Of a stretch of DNA of 5,307 bases, positions 1-5,307 are shown piece by piece. The notes beneath the pieces are model-generated. The model made no database searches and had not been told where the DNA came from. It worked only from the letters and a program-made list of their open reading frames with translations. The stretch comes from Clostridia bacterium (GTDB lineage Bacteria; Bacillota_A; Clostridia; Peptostreptococcales; JAAYPU01): positions 1 to 5,307 of the forward strand of contig JAKSCF010000431.1 in the NCBI GenBank assembly GCA_022360735.1, written 5' to 3'. Both the position numbers and the translations under genes were made by a program. Position 1 is the first letter of the stretch. Each line of letters begins with the position of its first letter.

Positions 1-1
1 A

Positions 2-1096
2 TCCAGCTTATATTCTATGTCCACTTTGGCTGCCGGGCTTTTATTATCTGTGGTTGGACGTTTAGCGGATCGCTATGGCCAAAAGAAAATGACCATTATT
101 GTTGCTGGCATTCTTGGTATTTCTTGTTTATGGAATAGTTTCATCTCAAGCCTATGGATGCTTATGTTAGGCTTCTTTGTAGGAAGATTGACCGGTCAAG
201 GATCTATGACCCTTTTACCCTATACCATTGTACCCAAATGGTTCATTAAGAGAAGGGCATTTGCTTTAAGCCTTGCTTCTGTAGGCGGCGTCGTAGGTTC
301 TGCTGTTATTCCCCCTTTTAATACCATGCTGATTCAGTCTTGGGGGTGGCCCAACACTTGGCGGCTTTGGACCTTTTTGTTATGGTTGTTTTTTATACCT
401 ATTATATATTTCTTTCAGCACAATAAACCTGAAGATATAGGGTTATTGCCTGATAATGGTGACCTGTCTTCCATTGAAAAAGACAAGTCCACTAAGGCTG
501 AGAAAAAAGAAATGGGTTCATGGACAATAAAAGAAGCTTTTAAAACCCATGCATTTTGGTTTATTCTTTACTGTCATCAAGTTCTTCCAATGATTGTAAC
601 GGGTGTTACTTTTCATTTTATATCCATACTGGGTATCAAGGGATTAACACCTGCAACAGCAGCTTATGTTTTAAGCCTTATTGCTTTGGCAAGCTTTCCT
701 ACTACACTTATAGCCGGCTATATACTCGATCATATAAAGGTACACTATGCCATGGCTTTTGCGTGCTTGCTTCAATTGATCAGCTTAATTATTCTTCTTA
801 ATGCCACAACTGTGCTAGGTGGTATGATCTATGCTGTAATTCAAGGGATGGGACTTGGGTTAAACAATGTATGCAACGGCGTTGTATGGCCTAATTATTT
901 TGGAACAAAATATTTGGGAAGCATCAAGGGTTTAGCCATGACCATTTTAGTCATCGGAACTGCTTTTGGCCCTTTGCCACTGGGTATAGGTTTTGATCTC
1001 TTTGGCGGCTATACAGAAGCCCTTATATGCTTCATGGTATTTCCTGCACTTGGCGTTATTGGTGCTTTAATATCACCAAAACCTATAAAAAAATAG
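2..1096 (+). CDS. MFS transporter, oxalate/formate-antiporter-like (5' end missing)
   Basis: This is a polytopic inner-membrane secondary transporter of the major facilitator superfamily; its substrate cannot be told, but small organic acids are typical of the group. The frame is open to the left edge, with five codons before the first ATG at 17, so that ATG is internal. Counting from it, the MFS motif A (GRLADRYGQKKM, residues 14-25) lies in the loop after TM2, so TM1 and roughly 45-55 residues are outside the window. Other group hallmarks are WFIKRR (75-80), the PP of the following helix (99-100), the NKPEDIGLLPD segment at the start of the central cytoplasmic loop (136-146), a charged lysine-rich loop near 150-165, and YFGTKYLGSIKG (294-305). 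The second-half motif A copy (GYILDHIKVHY) is degenerate. The TAG stop precedes a shared terminator and the gene converges on htpG. The family is confident; the substrate is unknown. Confidence 0.9.
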   Translation, partial: SSLYSMSTLAAGLLLSVVGRLADRYGQKKMTIIVAGILGISCLWNSFISSLWMLMLGFFVGRLTGQGSMTLLPYTIVPKWFIKRRAFALSLASVGGVVGSAVIPPFNTMLIQSWGWPNTWRLWTFLLWLFFIPIIYFFQHNKPEDIGLLPDNGDLSSIEKDKSTKAEKKEMGSWTIKEAFKTHAFWFILYCHQVLPMIVTGVTFHFISILGIKGLTPATAAYVLSLIALASFPTTLIAGYILDHIKVHYAMAFACLLQLISLIILLNATTVLGGMIYAVIQGMGLGLNNVCNGVVWPNYFGTKYLGSIKGLAMTILVIGTAFGPLPLGIGFDLFGGYTEALICFMVFPALGVIGALISPKPIKK

Positions 1097-1110
1097 CTGA
1101 TGAATATATA

Positions 1111-1145
1111 AAAAGAGTAACCGATTTATTGTCAGTTACTCTTTT
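1111..1145. terminator. Bidirectional intrinsic terminator between MFS gene and htpG
   Basis: A perfect 11-bp stem pairs 1111-1121 (AAAAGAGTAAC) with 1135-1145 (GTTACTCTTTT) around a 13-nt loop. It lies 14 nt after the transporter stop and 13 nt past the htpG stop. Each strand ends the hairpin in a T-rich run: TTTT then CTATTTATATT on plus, and TTTTTATATATT on minus. One element therefore probably ends both convergent transcripts. Confidence 0.82.
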
Positions 1146-1158
1146 CTATTTATATTAT

Positions 1159-3033
1159 TTATTTCATTAAACTGCATACGTCATTAGCAAATTGAACCGG
1201 ATCTTCTATTGAAAGGCCTTCAATCAATAAAGCTTGATTGTACAGCAAGTTTGCGTACATTTTTACCTTATCTTTATCTTGATCGAATGCATTCTTGATG
1301 GCATTAAACATTTGGTGATTTGTATTGATTTCCAAAATTTTATCAGCATTGATGCCTTGGTTATCCGGCATCATATTCAATACCTTTTCCATTTCAATTG
1401 AAAGCTCACCCTCACTGGATAGGCAAACCGGATGGCTCTTTAATCTCTTAGATGCTTTTACTTCCTTAACTTTATCACCTAAAGCTTCTTTCATTAATTC
1501 AAAAAGTTCCTTGTTATCTTCTTTTTCTTCAGCCGCTTCTTTCTCATCTGATTCTATACCTAAGTCCCCGCTTGAAACCGATTTAAATTCTTTTTCTTGG
1601 TAATTCATCAGCATCTTAATGGCAAACTCATCCACATCATCAGTGAAATATAGTATTTCAAAGCCTTTATCCGCAATGAGTTCTGTTTGTGGTAGTTTCT
1701 CTATTCTGTCATTGCTTTCGCCGGCAGCATAGTAAATGTATTTTTGATCTTCTTTCATTCGTGAGACGTATTCCTCAAGGCTTACAAGCTTCTTCTCTGT
1801 TGAAGAGTAAAACATCAATAAATCTTGGAGCACTTCTTTGTTGCTTCCAAAGTCTGAGTAAACACCGTATTTCAATTGTCTGCCAAAACTCTTATAGAAT
1901 TCTTCATATTTTTCTCTGTCTTTTTTCTGCATGGACACTAATTCACTCTTAACTTTGTCCTTTATTTTCTTAGCAATAAACTTCAGCTGTCGATCATGCT
2001 GTAAAAGCTCCCTTGAAATATTAAGAGAAAAATCAGGTGAGTCCACTAAACCTTGTACAAAGCTAAAATAATCAGGTAATAAGTCCCCGCATTTTTCCAT
2101 AATCATGACACCGTTTGAATAAAGCTCTAAGCCTTTTTCAAACTCTTTTGTGTAAAAATCATAAGGGGCTTTAGCAGGAATATATAGGATCATATTATAG
2201 CTGGTTACACCATCAACGCTTGAGTGAATATATTTAAGGGGTTTTTCAAAGCCAAAATGCTTGTCCATATAGAAACGTTCATAATCTTCGGCCTTTAACT
2301 CATTCTTATTTCTTCTCCAAATAGGTACCATGGTATTGAGGGTCTCATCTTCTAAATAGTCCTCATACTCATTTTCAGTACCTTCTTTCAGTTTGCTTTT
2401 TTTCATCATCATCTTAATTGGATATTTGATGAAATCTGAATATTTCTTAATTAAAGTTTTTAGCTGATATTCATCCAAAAATCTATCGTATTTTTCATCT
2501 TCTGTATCTTCTTTGATCTTTAATGTAATAACCGTTCCTACTGTGTCCTTGTCATATGACTCCACGGTATATCCATCTACGCCTTTTGATTCCCATTTAA
2601 AGGCTTCATCAGCGTTAAGGGCACGGCTTACAACCGTTACCACTTCCGACACCATAAAAGCAGAGTAAAATCCTACCCCAAATTGTCCTATGATATCCAC
2701 ACCATCTTTTGCTTCGTTTTCATCTTTAAATGTTAAAGATCCGCTTTTTGCAATGGTTCCTAAGTTATTTTCCAATTCTTCCTTGGTCATACCCACACCG
2801 GTATCAGAAACCGTGAGTATTCTATTCTCTTTATCTGCTTCAATCCTAATATAGAAATCATCTTTATTAAAACTGATGTTTTCATCAACAAGAGAATGAT
2901 AATAGCTCTTATCAATAGCATCACTTGCATTGGATATCAGCTCTCTTAAGAATATCTCTTTATGGGTATAAATTGAATTAATCATTAAGTCTAGTAATTT
3001 TTTTGATTCGGCTTTAAACTGTTTTTTTGCCAT
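1159..3033 (-). CDS. htpG: Molecular chaperone HtpG (bacterial Hsp90)
   Basis: This is the cytosolic homodimeric Hsp90-family ATPase, which remodels unfolded or aggregating client proteins, usually with DnaK. Counting from the second ATG, the N-terminal GHKL ATPase domain has the helix [11 protein letters not shown] (E31 catalytic, N35 metal/ATP binding), DTGVGM (77-82), TIAKSGS (93-99) and the glycine-rich lid [14 protein letters not shown] (115-128). The middle domain carries NISRELLQ (338-345), whose R341 corresponds to the ATP-contacting arginine. An acidic linker and the C-terminal dimerisation domain follow, with no eukaryotic MEEVD tail. The length of 624 residues is normal and the gene looks intact. 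Two ATGs lie two codons apart (3037-3039 and 3031-3033). The ribosome binding site AAGGAAAG fits the inner ATG better, and MAKKQFKAE is the usual family start, so 3033 was chosen; starting at 3039 would add MK. A CIRCE operator at its promoter indicates HrcA control. Confidence 0.97.
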   Translation of the reverse strand: MAKKQFKAESKKLLDLMINSIYTHKEIFLRELISNASDAIDKSYYHSLVDENISFNKDDFYIRIEADKENRILTVSDTGVGMTKEELENNLGTIAKSGSLTFKDENEAKDGVDIIGQFGVGFYSAFMVSEVVTVVSRALNADEAFKWESKGVDGYTVESYDKDTVGTVITLKIKEDTEDEKYDRFLDEYQLKTLIKKYSDFIKYPIKMMMKKSKLKEGTENEYEDYLEDETLNTMVPIWRRNKNELKAEDYERFYMDKHFGFEKPLKYIHSSVDGVTSYNMILYIPAKAPYDFYTKEFEKGLELYSNGVMIMEKCGDLLPDYFSFVQGLVDSPDFSLNISRELLQHDRQLKFIAKKIKDKVKSELVSMQKKDREKYEEFYKSFGRQLKYGVYSDFGSNKEVLQDLLMFYSSTEKKLVSLEEYVSRMKEDQKYIYYAAGESNDRIEKLPQTELIADKGFEILYFTDDVDEFAIKMLMNYQEKEFKSVSSGDLGIESDEKEAAEEKEDNKELFELMKEALGDKVKEVKASKRLKSHPVCLSSEGELSIEMEKVLNMMPDNQGINADKILEINTNHQMFNAIKNAFDQDKDKVKMYANLLYNQALLIEGLSIEDPVQFANDVCSLMK

Positions 3034-3039
3034 TTTCAT

Positions 3040-3054
3040 TCTTTCCTTTCTTTA
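3040..3054 (-). promoter_or_regulatory. htpG ribosome binding site that decides the start
   Basis: On the minus strand the leader ends AAAGAAAGGAAAGA directly before the first ATG. Aligned with the anti-Shine-Dalgarno, AAGGAAA leaves about 2 nt to the outer ATG but about 8 nt to the inner one (3031-3033). This spacing favours the inner start. Confidence 0.6.
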
Positions 3055-3116
3055 TCTTATTAGCATAATCATAATGATTTAATTAATTTGTTTTACATAG
3101 GTTATGTAATGATTTA

Positions 3117-3143
3117 TTAGCACTCTCGCTTAATGAGTGCTAA
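3117..3143. promoter_or_regulatory. CIRCE operator (HrcA binding site) of htpG
   Basis: TTAGCACTC (3117-3125) and GAGTGCTAA (3135-3143) form a perfect 9-bp inverted repeat with a 9-nt spacer, an exact match to the consensus CIRCE element bound by the heat-shock repressor HrcA. It lies immediately downstream of the htpG -10 box and covers the expected transcription start, the classic position for HrcA repression. The element becomes the 5' end of the htpG mRNA, about 85 nt before the start codon. It is more than 130 bp upstream of the divergent regulator's promoter, so control of that gene is less likely. Confidence 0.95.
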
Positions 3144-3147
3144 TTTT

Positions 3148-3175
3148 ATTCTAGTAAAAATTACAAATTTGTCAA
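3148..3175 (-). promoter_or_regulatory. Sigma-A promoter of htpG
   Basis: On the minus strand a consensus -35 TTGACA (3170-3175) is followed after 16 nt by TAGAAT (3148-3153, 5 of 6 matches to TATAAT). The predicted start is near 3141, inside the CIRCE operator, giving a leader of about 108 nt. The strong promoter with the operator on its start site fits a chaperone gene held repressed and released by heat or unfolded protein. Confidence 0.85.
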
Positions 3176-3257
3176 TATATTTTTGACTTTTTTACTGAAA
3201 AACTCTTTGCCAACTACCTTTTAGTTCTCTGATGATAGGCGTATAGGTATAAACTCA

Positions 3258-3285
3258 TTGTGAGGTAATAATATTGTGTTATAAT
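3258..3285 (+). promoter_or_regulatory. Extended -10 sigma-A promoter of the sigma-54 activator gene
   Basis: TATAAT (3280-3285) is a perfect -10 box preceded by TG at 3277-3278, making an extended -10. A weaker -35, TTGTGA (3258-3263, 4 of 6), sits 16 nt upstream. Transcription would start near 3292 and leave a leader of about 56 nt. The promoter is divergent from that of htpG. Confidence 0.75.
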
Positions 3286-3291
3286 ATAACA
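3277..3291. promoter_or_regulatory. 15-bp palindrome over the -10 box (possible operator)
   Basis: TGTTATA-A-TATAACA is a perfect palindrome with 7-bp arms around one central base. It exactly overlaps the extended -10 element of the activator's promoter, so a protein bound there would block RNA polymerase. It may be an autoregulatory or other repressor site. AT-rich palindromes also arise by chance around TATAAT boxes, so this is tentative. Confidence 0.35.
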
Positions 3292-3334
3292 AAAATTTAT
3301 TAGTTTCTGTTTCTATTGTTCTTGGTTTAATAAA

Positions 3335-3340
3335 AAGGAG
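3335..3340 (+). promoter_or_regulatory. Ribosome binding site of the sigma-54 activator
   Basis: AAGGAG lies 7 nt before the ATG at 3348. The near-ideal strength and spacing fix the start of the 520-residue product. Confidence 0.85.
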
Positions 3341-3347
3341 TCTCATT

Positions 3348-4910
3348 ATGGGAGATTATCGAATTGAAAGCTTAGAAAAATTAAAACCACTGATATCTTT
3401 GGATACTTTAAAATCATCCAATACTCAACAGTTAAACGCTTTTCAAGAATTATTATGCAGTATAGATGATTTACAAAAAGTTGACAATGAATTTACCGTA
3501 AACCATTCCATTGATACAGAGCAATTGTTAAATATGCTGCTGAGCAGAGAAATTTTAATTGAAATTTTGGAAGCGCTTCCGGCTGGGGTTCAGATAGTCA
3601 ATAATAGCGGTGTCATACAATATGTTAATCCCCAGTTTCTAGATATCGTAGGTGTAAAATTAGAAGAGCGTATAGGGAAAAACATTTTTGATCTTTATCC
3701 TCAAGGGAGTCTTGCAAAAGTTTTAAAAACAGGCAAAGCAGTTACAAATCTGAAAGTTAAAACCAAGGAATTCTCTATTGAACTTGTTGCTAGTGCCTCT
3801 CCGATTTTCTATAAAGAGCATATGATTGGTGCGGTTGCTATTGCTAACGATATAGAAGAAGTCATCATTTTAACAGAAAAATTACGAGAAAGTAAGCATC
3901 AACTTGAAAAGCTTTCAGAGAAAATAAGTAATATTGCTTCAGCCTCTTATACATTCCATAATATAATCGGTGAGTCTTTTATTATGCAGCAAGTTATAGA
4001 AATGGCTAAAATTGCAGCACAGAATGATACAACGGTATTAATTTTAGGGGAAACAGGCACAGGTAAGGAAGTCCTTGCAAATGCCATTCATAATGAAAGC
4101 AAACGATCAAAGCAACCGTTTATAAGTATAAATTGTTCTGCTATCCCAATGAACCTTTTAGAAAGCGAGTTTTTTGGTTATGAAAAAGGTGCCTTTACAG
4201 GTGCCTACAAAAGAAGTATCGGAAAGTTTGAATTAGCAAATGGAGGAACTATATTTTTAGATGAAATTGGAGATATGGATCCTGTTTTGCAAGTCAAAAT
4301 ATTACGAGCGATTCAAGAAAAACAAATTCAACGAATTGGCGGAGAATCGAAAATACCCTTGGATGTTCGCATTATTGCAGCTACCAATAGAGATCTTAAA
4401 AAAATGGTTAAAAAAGGCAGTTTTAGAGAAGACCTTTTTTATAGATTAAACGTTTGGAATATCCAACTGCCGCCTTTGAGGGAGCGTAAAGAAGATTTAC
4501 CAGATTTAATTGAATTTCTAATCAATAAAGTCTGCAGGAAATTAGGTAAAATAAATACAACCTTTAGTCCCAATGCCATGGAAATCATGTATCAATATGA
4601 TTGGCCCGGAAACATTCGGGAATTAGAGAATGTTATTGAACGGGTTTTAATCAGCGTCAAAGACCATGAACAAATAATGGTTGAAGATTTAAAGTTTATT
4701 ACTATTGATGAGGCAGCTCCCTCGAGTAACCAATTTGACAGTATCATGCCTTTAGAAAAAGCTGAAATATTAATCCTGGAAAAAGCAATTGAAAAGTATG
4801 GTCTTACCTATGAAGGCAAAAAGAAAATCTCAAAAGCAGTAGGGATTTCTTTGGCTACATTATATAATAAGATCAACAAATATAAATTAGGTCAAGCAAC
4901 CGATAAATAA
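3348..4910 (+). CDS. PAS-domain sigma-54-dependent transcriptional activator (Fis family)
   Basis: This is an enhancer-binding protein that hydrolyses ATP to open promoters held by sigma-54 RNA polymerase. Residues 1-70 are a helical N-terminus I do not recognise. A PAS sensor domain spans about 71-170 (ALPAGVQIVNNSGVIQYVN at its start) and a coiled-coil-like linker about 172-197. The AAA+ domain (about 205-430) is complete: Walker A GETGTGKE (234-241), the sigma-54-contacting GAFTGA loop (281-286), Walker B TIFLDEIGD with D305/E306, sensor I AATN (344-347), arginine fingers R360 and R366, and sensor II in WPGNIRELEN (R424). A Fis-type helix-turn-helix ends the protein (about 493-514). There is no receiver domain, so control is by a ligand or cofactor at the PAS domain rather than phosphorylation. 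The architecture resembles the RocR type, but the signal and targets are unknown. It is transcribed alone and followed by a terminator. Confidence 0.95.
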   Translation: MGDYRIESLEKLKPLISLDTLKSSNTQQLNAFQELLCSIDDLQKVDNEFTVNHSIDTEQLLNMLLSREILIEILEALPAGVQIVNNSGVIQYVNPQFLDIVGVKLEERIGKNIFDLYPQGSLAKVLKTGKAVTNLKVKTKEFSIELVASASPIFYKEHMIGAVAIANDIEEVIILTEKLRESKHQLEKLSEKISNIASASYTFHNIIGESFIMQQVIEMAKIAAQNDTTVLILGETGTGKEVLANAIHNESKRSKQPFISINCSAIPMNLLESEFFGYEKGAFTGAYKRSIGKFELANGGTIFLDEIGDMDPVLQVKILRAIQEKQIQRIGGESKIPLDVRIIAATNRDLKKMVKKGSFREDLFYRLNVWNIQLPPLRERKEDLPDLIEFLINKVCRKLGKINTTFSPNAMEIMYQYDWPGNIRELENVIERVLISVKDHEQIMVEDLKFITIDEAAPSSNQFDSIMPLEKAEILILEKAIEKYGLTYEGKKKISKAVGISLATLYNKINKYKLGQATDK

Positions 4911-4924
4911 AGAAATGTTTTTAC

Positions 4925-4965
4925 AAACCTCTAATTTAAAACAAATTATTCATTAGGGGTTTTTT
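4925..4965 (+). terminator. Intrinsic terminator of the sigma-54 activator gene
   Basis: An 11-bp stem pairs 4925-4935 (AAACCTCTAAT) with 4952-4962 (ATTAGGGGTTT), with one G-U pair and a 16-nt loop. A six-T run (4960-4965) overlaps the stem base. It lies 14 nt after the TAA stop. Its arm ACCTCTAAT resembles the arms of the two repeats downstream. Confidence 0.75.
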
Positions 4966-4978
4966 ATTATAAAAATCA

Positions 4979-5032
4979 AATCAATCAACACCTCTAAATT
5001 TTAGATTTAATTTCTAGAATTTAGAGGTATTT
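4979..5032 (+). repeat. 54-nt hairpin repeat, copy 1 (start-site-sequestering element)
   Basis: This 54-nt segment is identical at every base to 5185-5238. It folds into a 16-bp stem: 4990-5005 (ACCTCTAAATTTTAGA) with 5013-5028 (TCTAGAATTTAGAGGT) and a 7-nt loop. The single non-Watson-Crick pair is U-G on the plus-strand RNA but would be A-C on the minus strand, so the hairpin favours plus-strand RNA. The 3' arm contains AGAGG (5023-5027), a Shine-Dalgarno-like sequence exactly 7 nt before the ATG at 5035. When folded, the hairpin would hide that site. The T-run after the stem is short (ATTT), so it makes a poor terminator. Confidence 0.85.
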
Positions 5033-5034
5033 CT

Positions 5035-5133
5035 ATGGTAAAACACCTTCTAAAAAAGATTTATCTTGTATTTTTACCCTACTACTACTTAAGAAGGAGG
5101 TCAAAAGCAAAAGTATTTTTGCACTATATATAG
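5035..5133 (+). CDS. Possible 32-residue leader peptide or small protein
   Basis: This short frame begins at an ATG 7 nt after the AGAGG in the hairpin repeat and ends at a TAG inside the left arm of the downstream terminator. The peptide starts MVKHLLKKIYLVFLP, mostly hydrophobic with lysines. It continues with three consecutive Tyr codons (TAC, residues 16-18), Leu, three consecutive Arg codons (AGA AGG AGG, 20-22) and a basic C-terminus. The first 13 codons resemble those of the second short frame at 5241. I recognise no family. It may be a leader peptide whose translation tunes the terminator, a small membrane peptide, or a chance frame. The position of its start and stop argues against chance. 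Confidence 0.4.
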   Translation: MVKHLLKKIYLVFLPYYYLRRRSKAKVFLHYI

Positions 5134-5172
5134 ATCATTTCATTGCACACCTTCTGTATATAGTGCTTTTTT
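5121..5172 (+). terminator. Strong intrinsic terminator overlapping the end of the short ORF
   Basis: A 14-bp stem pairs 5121-5134 (GCACTATATATAGA) with 5153-5166 (TCTGTATATAGTGC), with one U-G pair and an 18-nt loop, followed by six Ts (5167-5172). The last four codons of the 32-residue frame, its TAG included, lie within the left arm. A ribosome reaching the stop would therefore sit on the hairpin. The minus strand lacks a matching T-run, so it works on plus-strand RNA. It may simply end a short transcript or act as an attenuator for a gene beyond the window. Confidence 0.8.
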
Positions 5173-5184
5173 AATATAAAAATT

Positions 5185-5238
5185 AATCAATCAACACCTC
5201 TAAATTTTAGATTTAATTTCTAGAATTTAGAGGTATTT
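5185..5238 (+). repeat. 54-nt hairpin repeat, copy 2
   Basis: This is a perfect copy of 4979-5032 displaced by 206 nt. The stem is 5196-5211 with 5219-5234, and AGAGG (5229-5233) again lies in the 3' arm, 7 nt before an ATG (5241). The flanks diverge immediately outside the 54 nt (T versus A on the left, T versus C on the right), so the identity has sharp borders. Confidence 0.85.
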
Positions 5239-5240
5239 TA

Positions 5241-5282
5241 ATGATGAAATCTATCTTAACGAGGATTTTATTTTTATTTTAA
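5241..5282 (+). CDS. Possible 13-residue small ORF after hairpin copy 2
   Basis: The frame encodes MMKSILTRILFLF and stops at TAA (5280-5282). It starts at the same 7-nt distance from the hairpin's AGAGG as the first short frame, with ATGATG giving two possible starts. Aligned without gaps to the first 13 codons of the frame at 5035, I count 24 of 39 identical bases and 5 of 13 identical residues (M1, K3, L6, I9, F13), with several conservative changes. It could be a truncated paralog, a leader peptide for a gene starting beyond the edge, or non-coding. Confidence 0.25.
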   Translation: MMKSILTRILFLF

Positions 5283-5307
5283 TCAAAATTATGAATCAAA
5301 CAAGAAA

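Larger units (their letters stand above)
4911..5307 (+). other. Structured intergenic region without a conventional gene
   Basis: The order is: terminator of the activator, hairpin repeat copy 1, short frame, strong terminator, hairpin repeat copy 2, short frame. I found no tRNA, rRNA, transposase remnant or recognised riboswitch consensus, and no convincing sigma-A promoter. The best -10-like strings (such as TATAAA at 4968) lack a good -35. Transcription might come from readthrough of 4925-4965 or a weak local promoter. The last 25 bases contain an ATG (5291) without a ribosome binding site at usable distance. Confidence 0.7.

Noticed and set aside
556..801. Alternative plus-strand frame of 81 codons inside the transporter gene
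   Set aside because: It overlaps conserved MFS coding sequence in another frame, and its Ser/Tyr/Cys-rich product is typical of a shadow frame.
1325..1952. Plus-strand frames of 87-92 codons inside htpG
   Set aside because: They are antisense to strongly conserved HtpG coding sequence, and no ribosome binding site or recognisable protein family was apparent.
3200..3230. Minus-strand TTGGCA-like string as a sigma-54 promoter for htpG
   Set aside because: No GC follows at the -12 spacing, and a much better sigma-A promoter lies at 3148-3175.
5109..5148. Possible sigma-54 promoter, with TTGCA at 5119-5123 and again at 5143-5147
   Set aside because: Neither has a GG at the required 10-nt distance upstream of its GC (AA and GA are found instead), so the -24 element is missing.
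5091..5174. Frame after the strong AAGGAGGT (5094-5101) encoding a hydrophobic stretch IFALYIDHFIAHLLYIVLF
   Set aside because: No ATG, GTG or TTG lies in that frame at a usable distance; only an ATT at 5115 is available. The frame runs through the terminator into its T-run, so it is more likely non-coding.
4966..5184. T-box, c-di-GMP, preQ1, guanidine or fluoride riboswitch
   Set aside because: I could not find the hallmark conserved motifs of these classes by eye; a covariance-model search would be needed to exclude divergent forms.
4979..5238. The 54-nt copies as ends of an insertion sequence or MITE
   Set aside because: The copies are direct, not inverted relative to each other. The 152 nt between them encodes no transposase, and no target-site duplication is evident.
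5291..5307. ATG at 5291 as the start of a downstream gene
   Set aside because: Only five codons are visible, and the nearest purine-rich site (GAGGA, 5261-5265) is 25 nt upstream. It cannot be supported.

Overview
The window is AT-rich DNA from a low-GC Firmicute, most likely an anaerobic member of the Clostridia. Supporting signs are the Clostridia-like HtpG, a perfect CIRCE heat-shock operator, AAGGAG-type ribosome binding sites, consensus-like sigma-A promoters and a PAS plus sigma-54 activator of a kind common in clostridia. Genus cannot be read from the sequence alone.

Layout. At the left edge (2-1096, +) lies the 3' part of an MFS transporter of the oxalate/formate-antiporter-like group; its first transmembrane helix is outside the window. 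It converges on htpG (minus strand, 1159-3033), the bacterial Hsp90 chaperone, and the two share a symmetrical hairpin that can terminate both strands (1111-1145). The region at 3034-3347 is a divergent control region. On the minus strand it holds a TTGACA/TAGAAT promoter whose start point falls in a perfect CIRCE operator, so htpG is predicted to be under HrcA repression. On the plus strand it holds an extended -10 promoter, overlapped by a 15-bp palindrome, for the next gene. That gene (3348-4910, +) encodes a 520-residue sigma-54-dependent activator with an N-terminal PAS domain, an intact AAA+ core and a Fis-type DNA-binding helix-turn-helix. It ends in its own terminator (4925-4965).

The last 397 bases have no conventional gene but are highly structured. 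Two perfectly identical 54-nt copies (4979-5032 and 5185-5238) each form a 16-bp hairpin whose 3' arm contains a ribosome-binding sequence (AGAGG), followed 7 nt later by an ATG. The two short reading frames that follow (32 and 13 codons) look distantly related to each other. The first ends inside a strong intrinsic terminator (5121-5172). This reads as a tandem leader-peptide/attenuator-like region or a pair of small-protein cassettes with sequestered translation starts. It is the part of the window most likely to hold something undescribed. What lies downstream, and so what is controlled, is outside the window.

The transporter, chaperone and activator do not form an operon, and nothing here ties them to one pathway. 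No sigma-54 (-24/-12) promoter was found, so the activator's targets are probably elsewhere.
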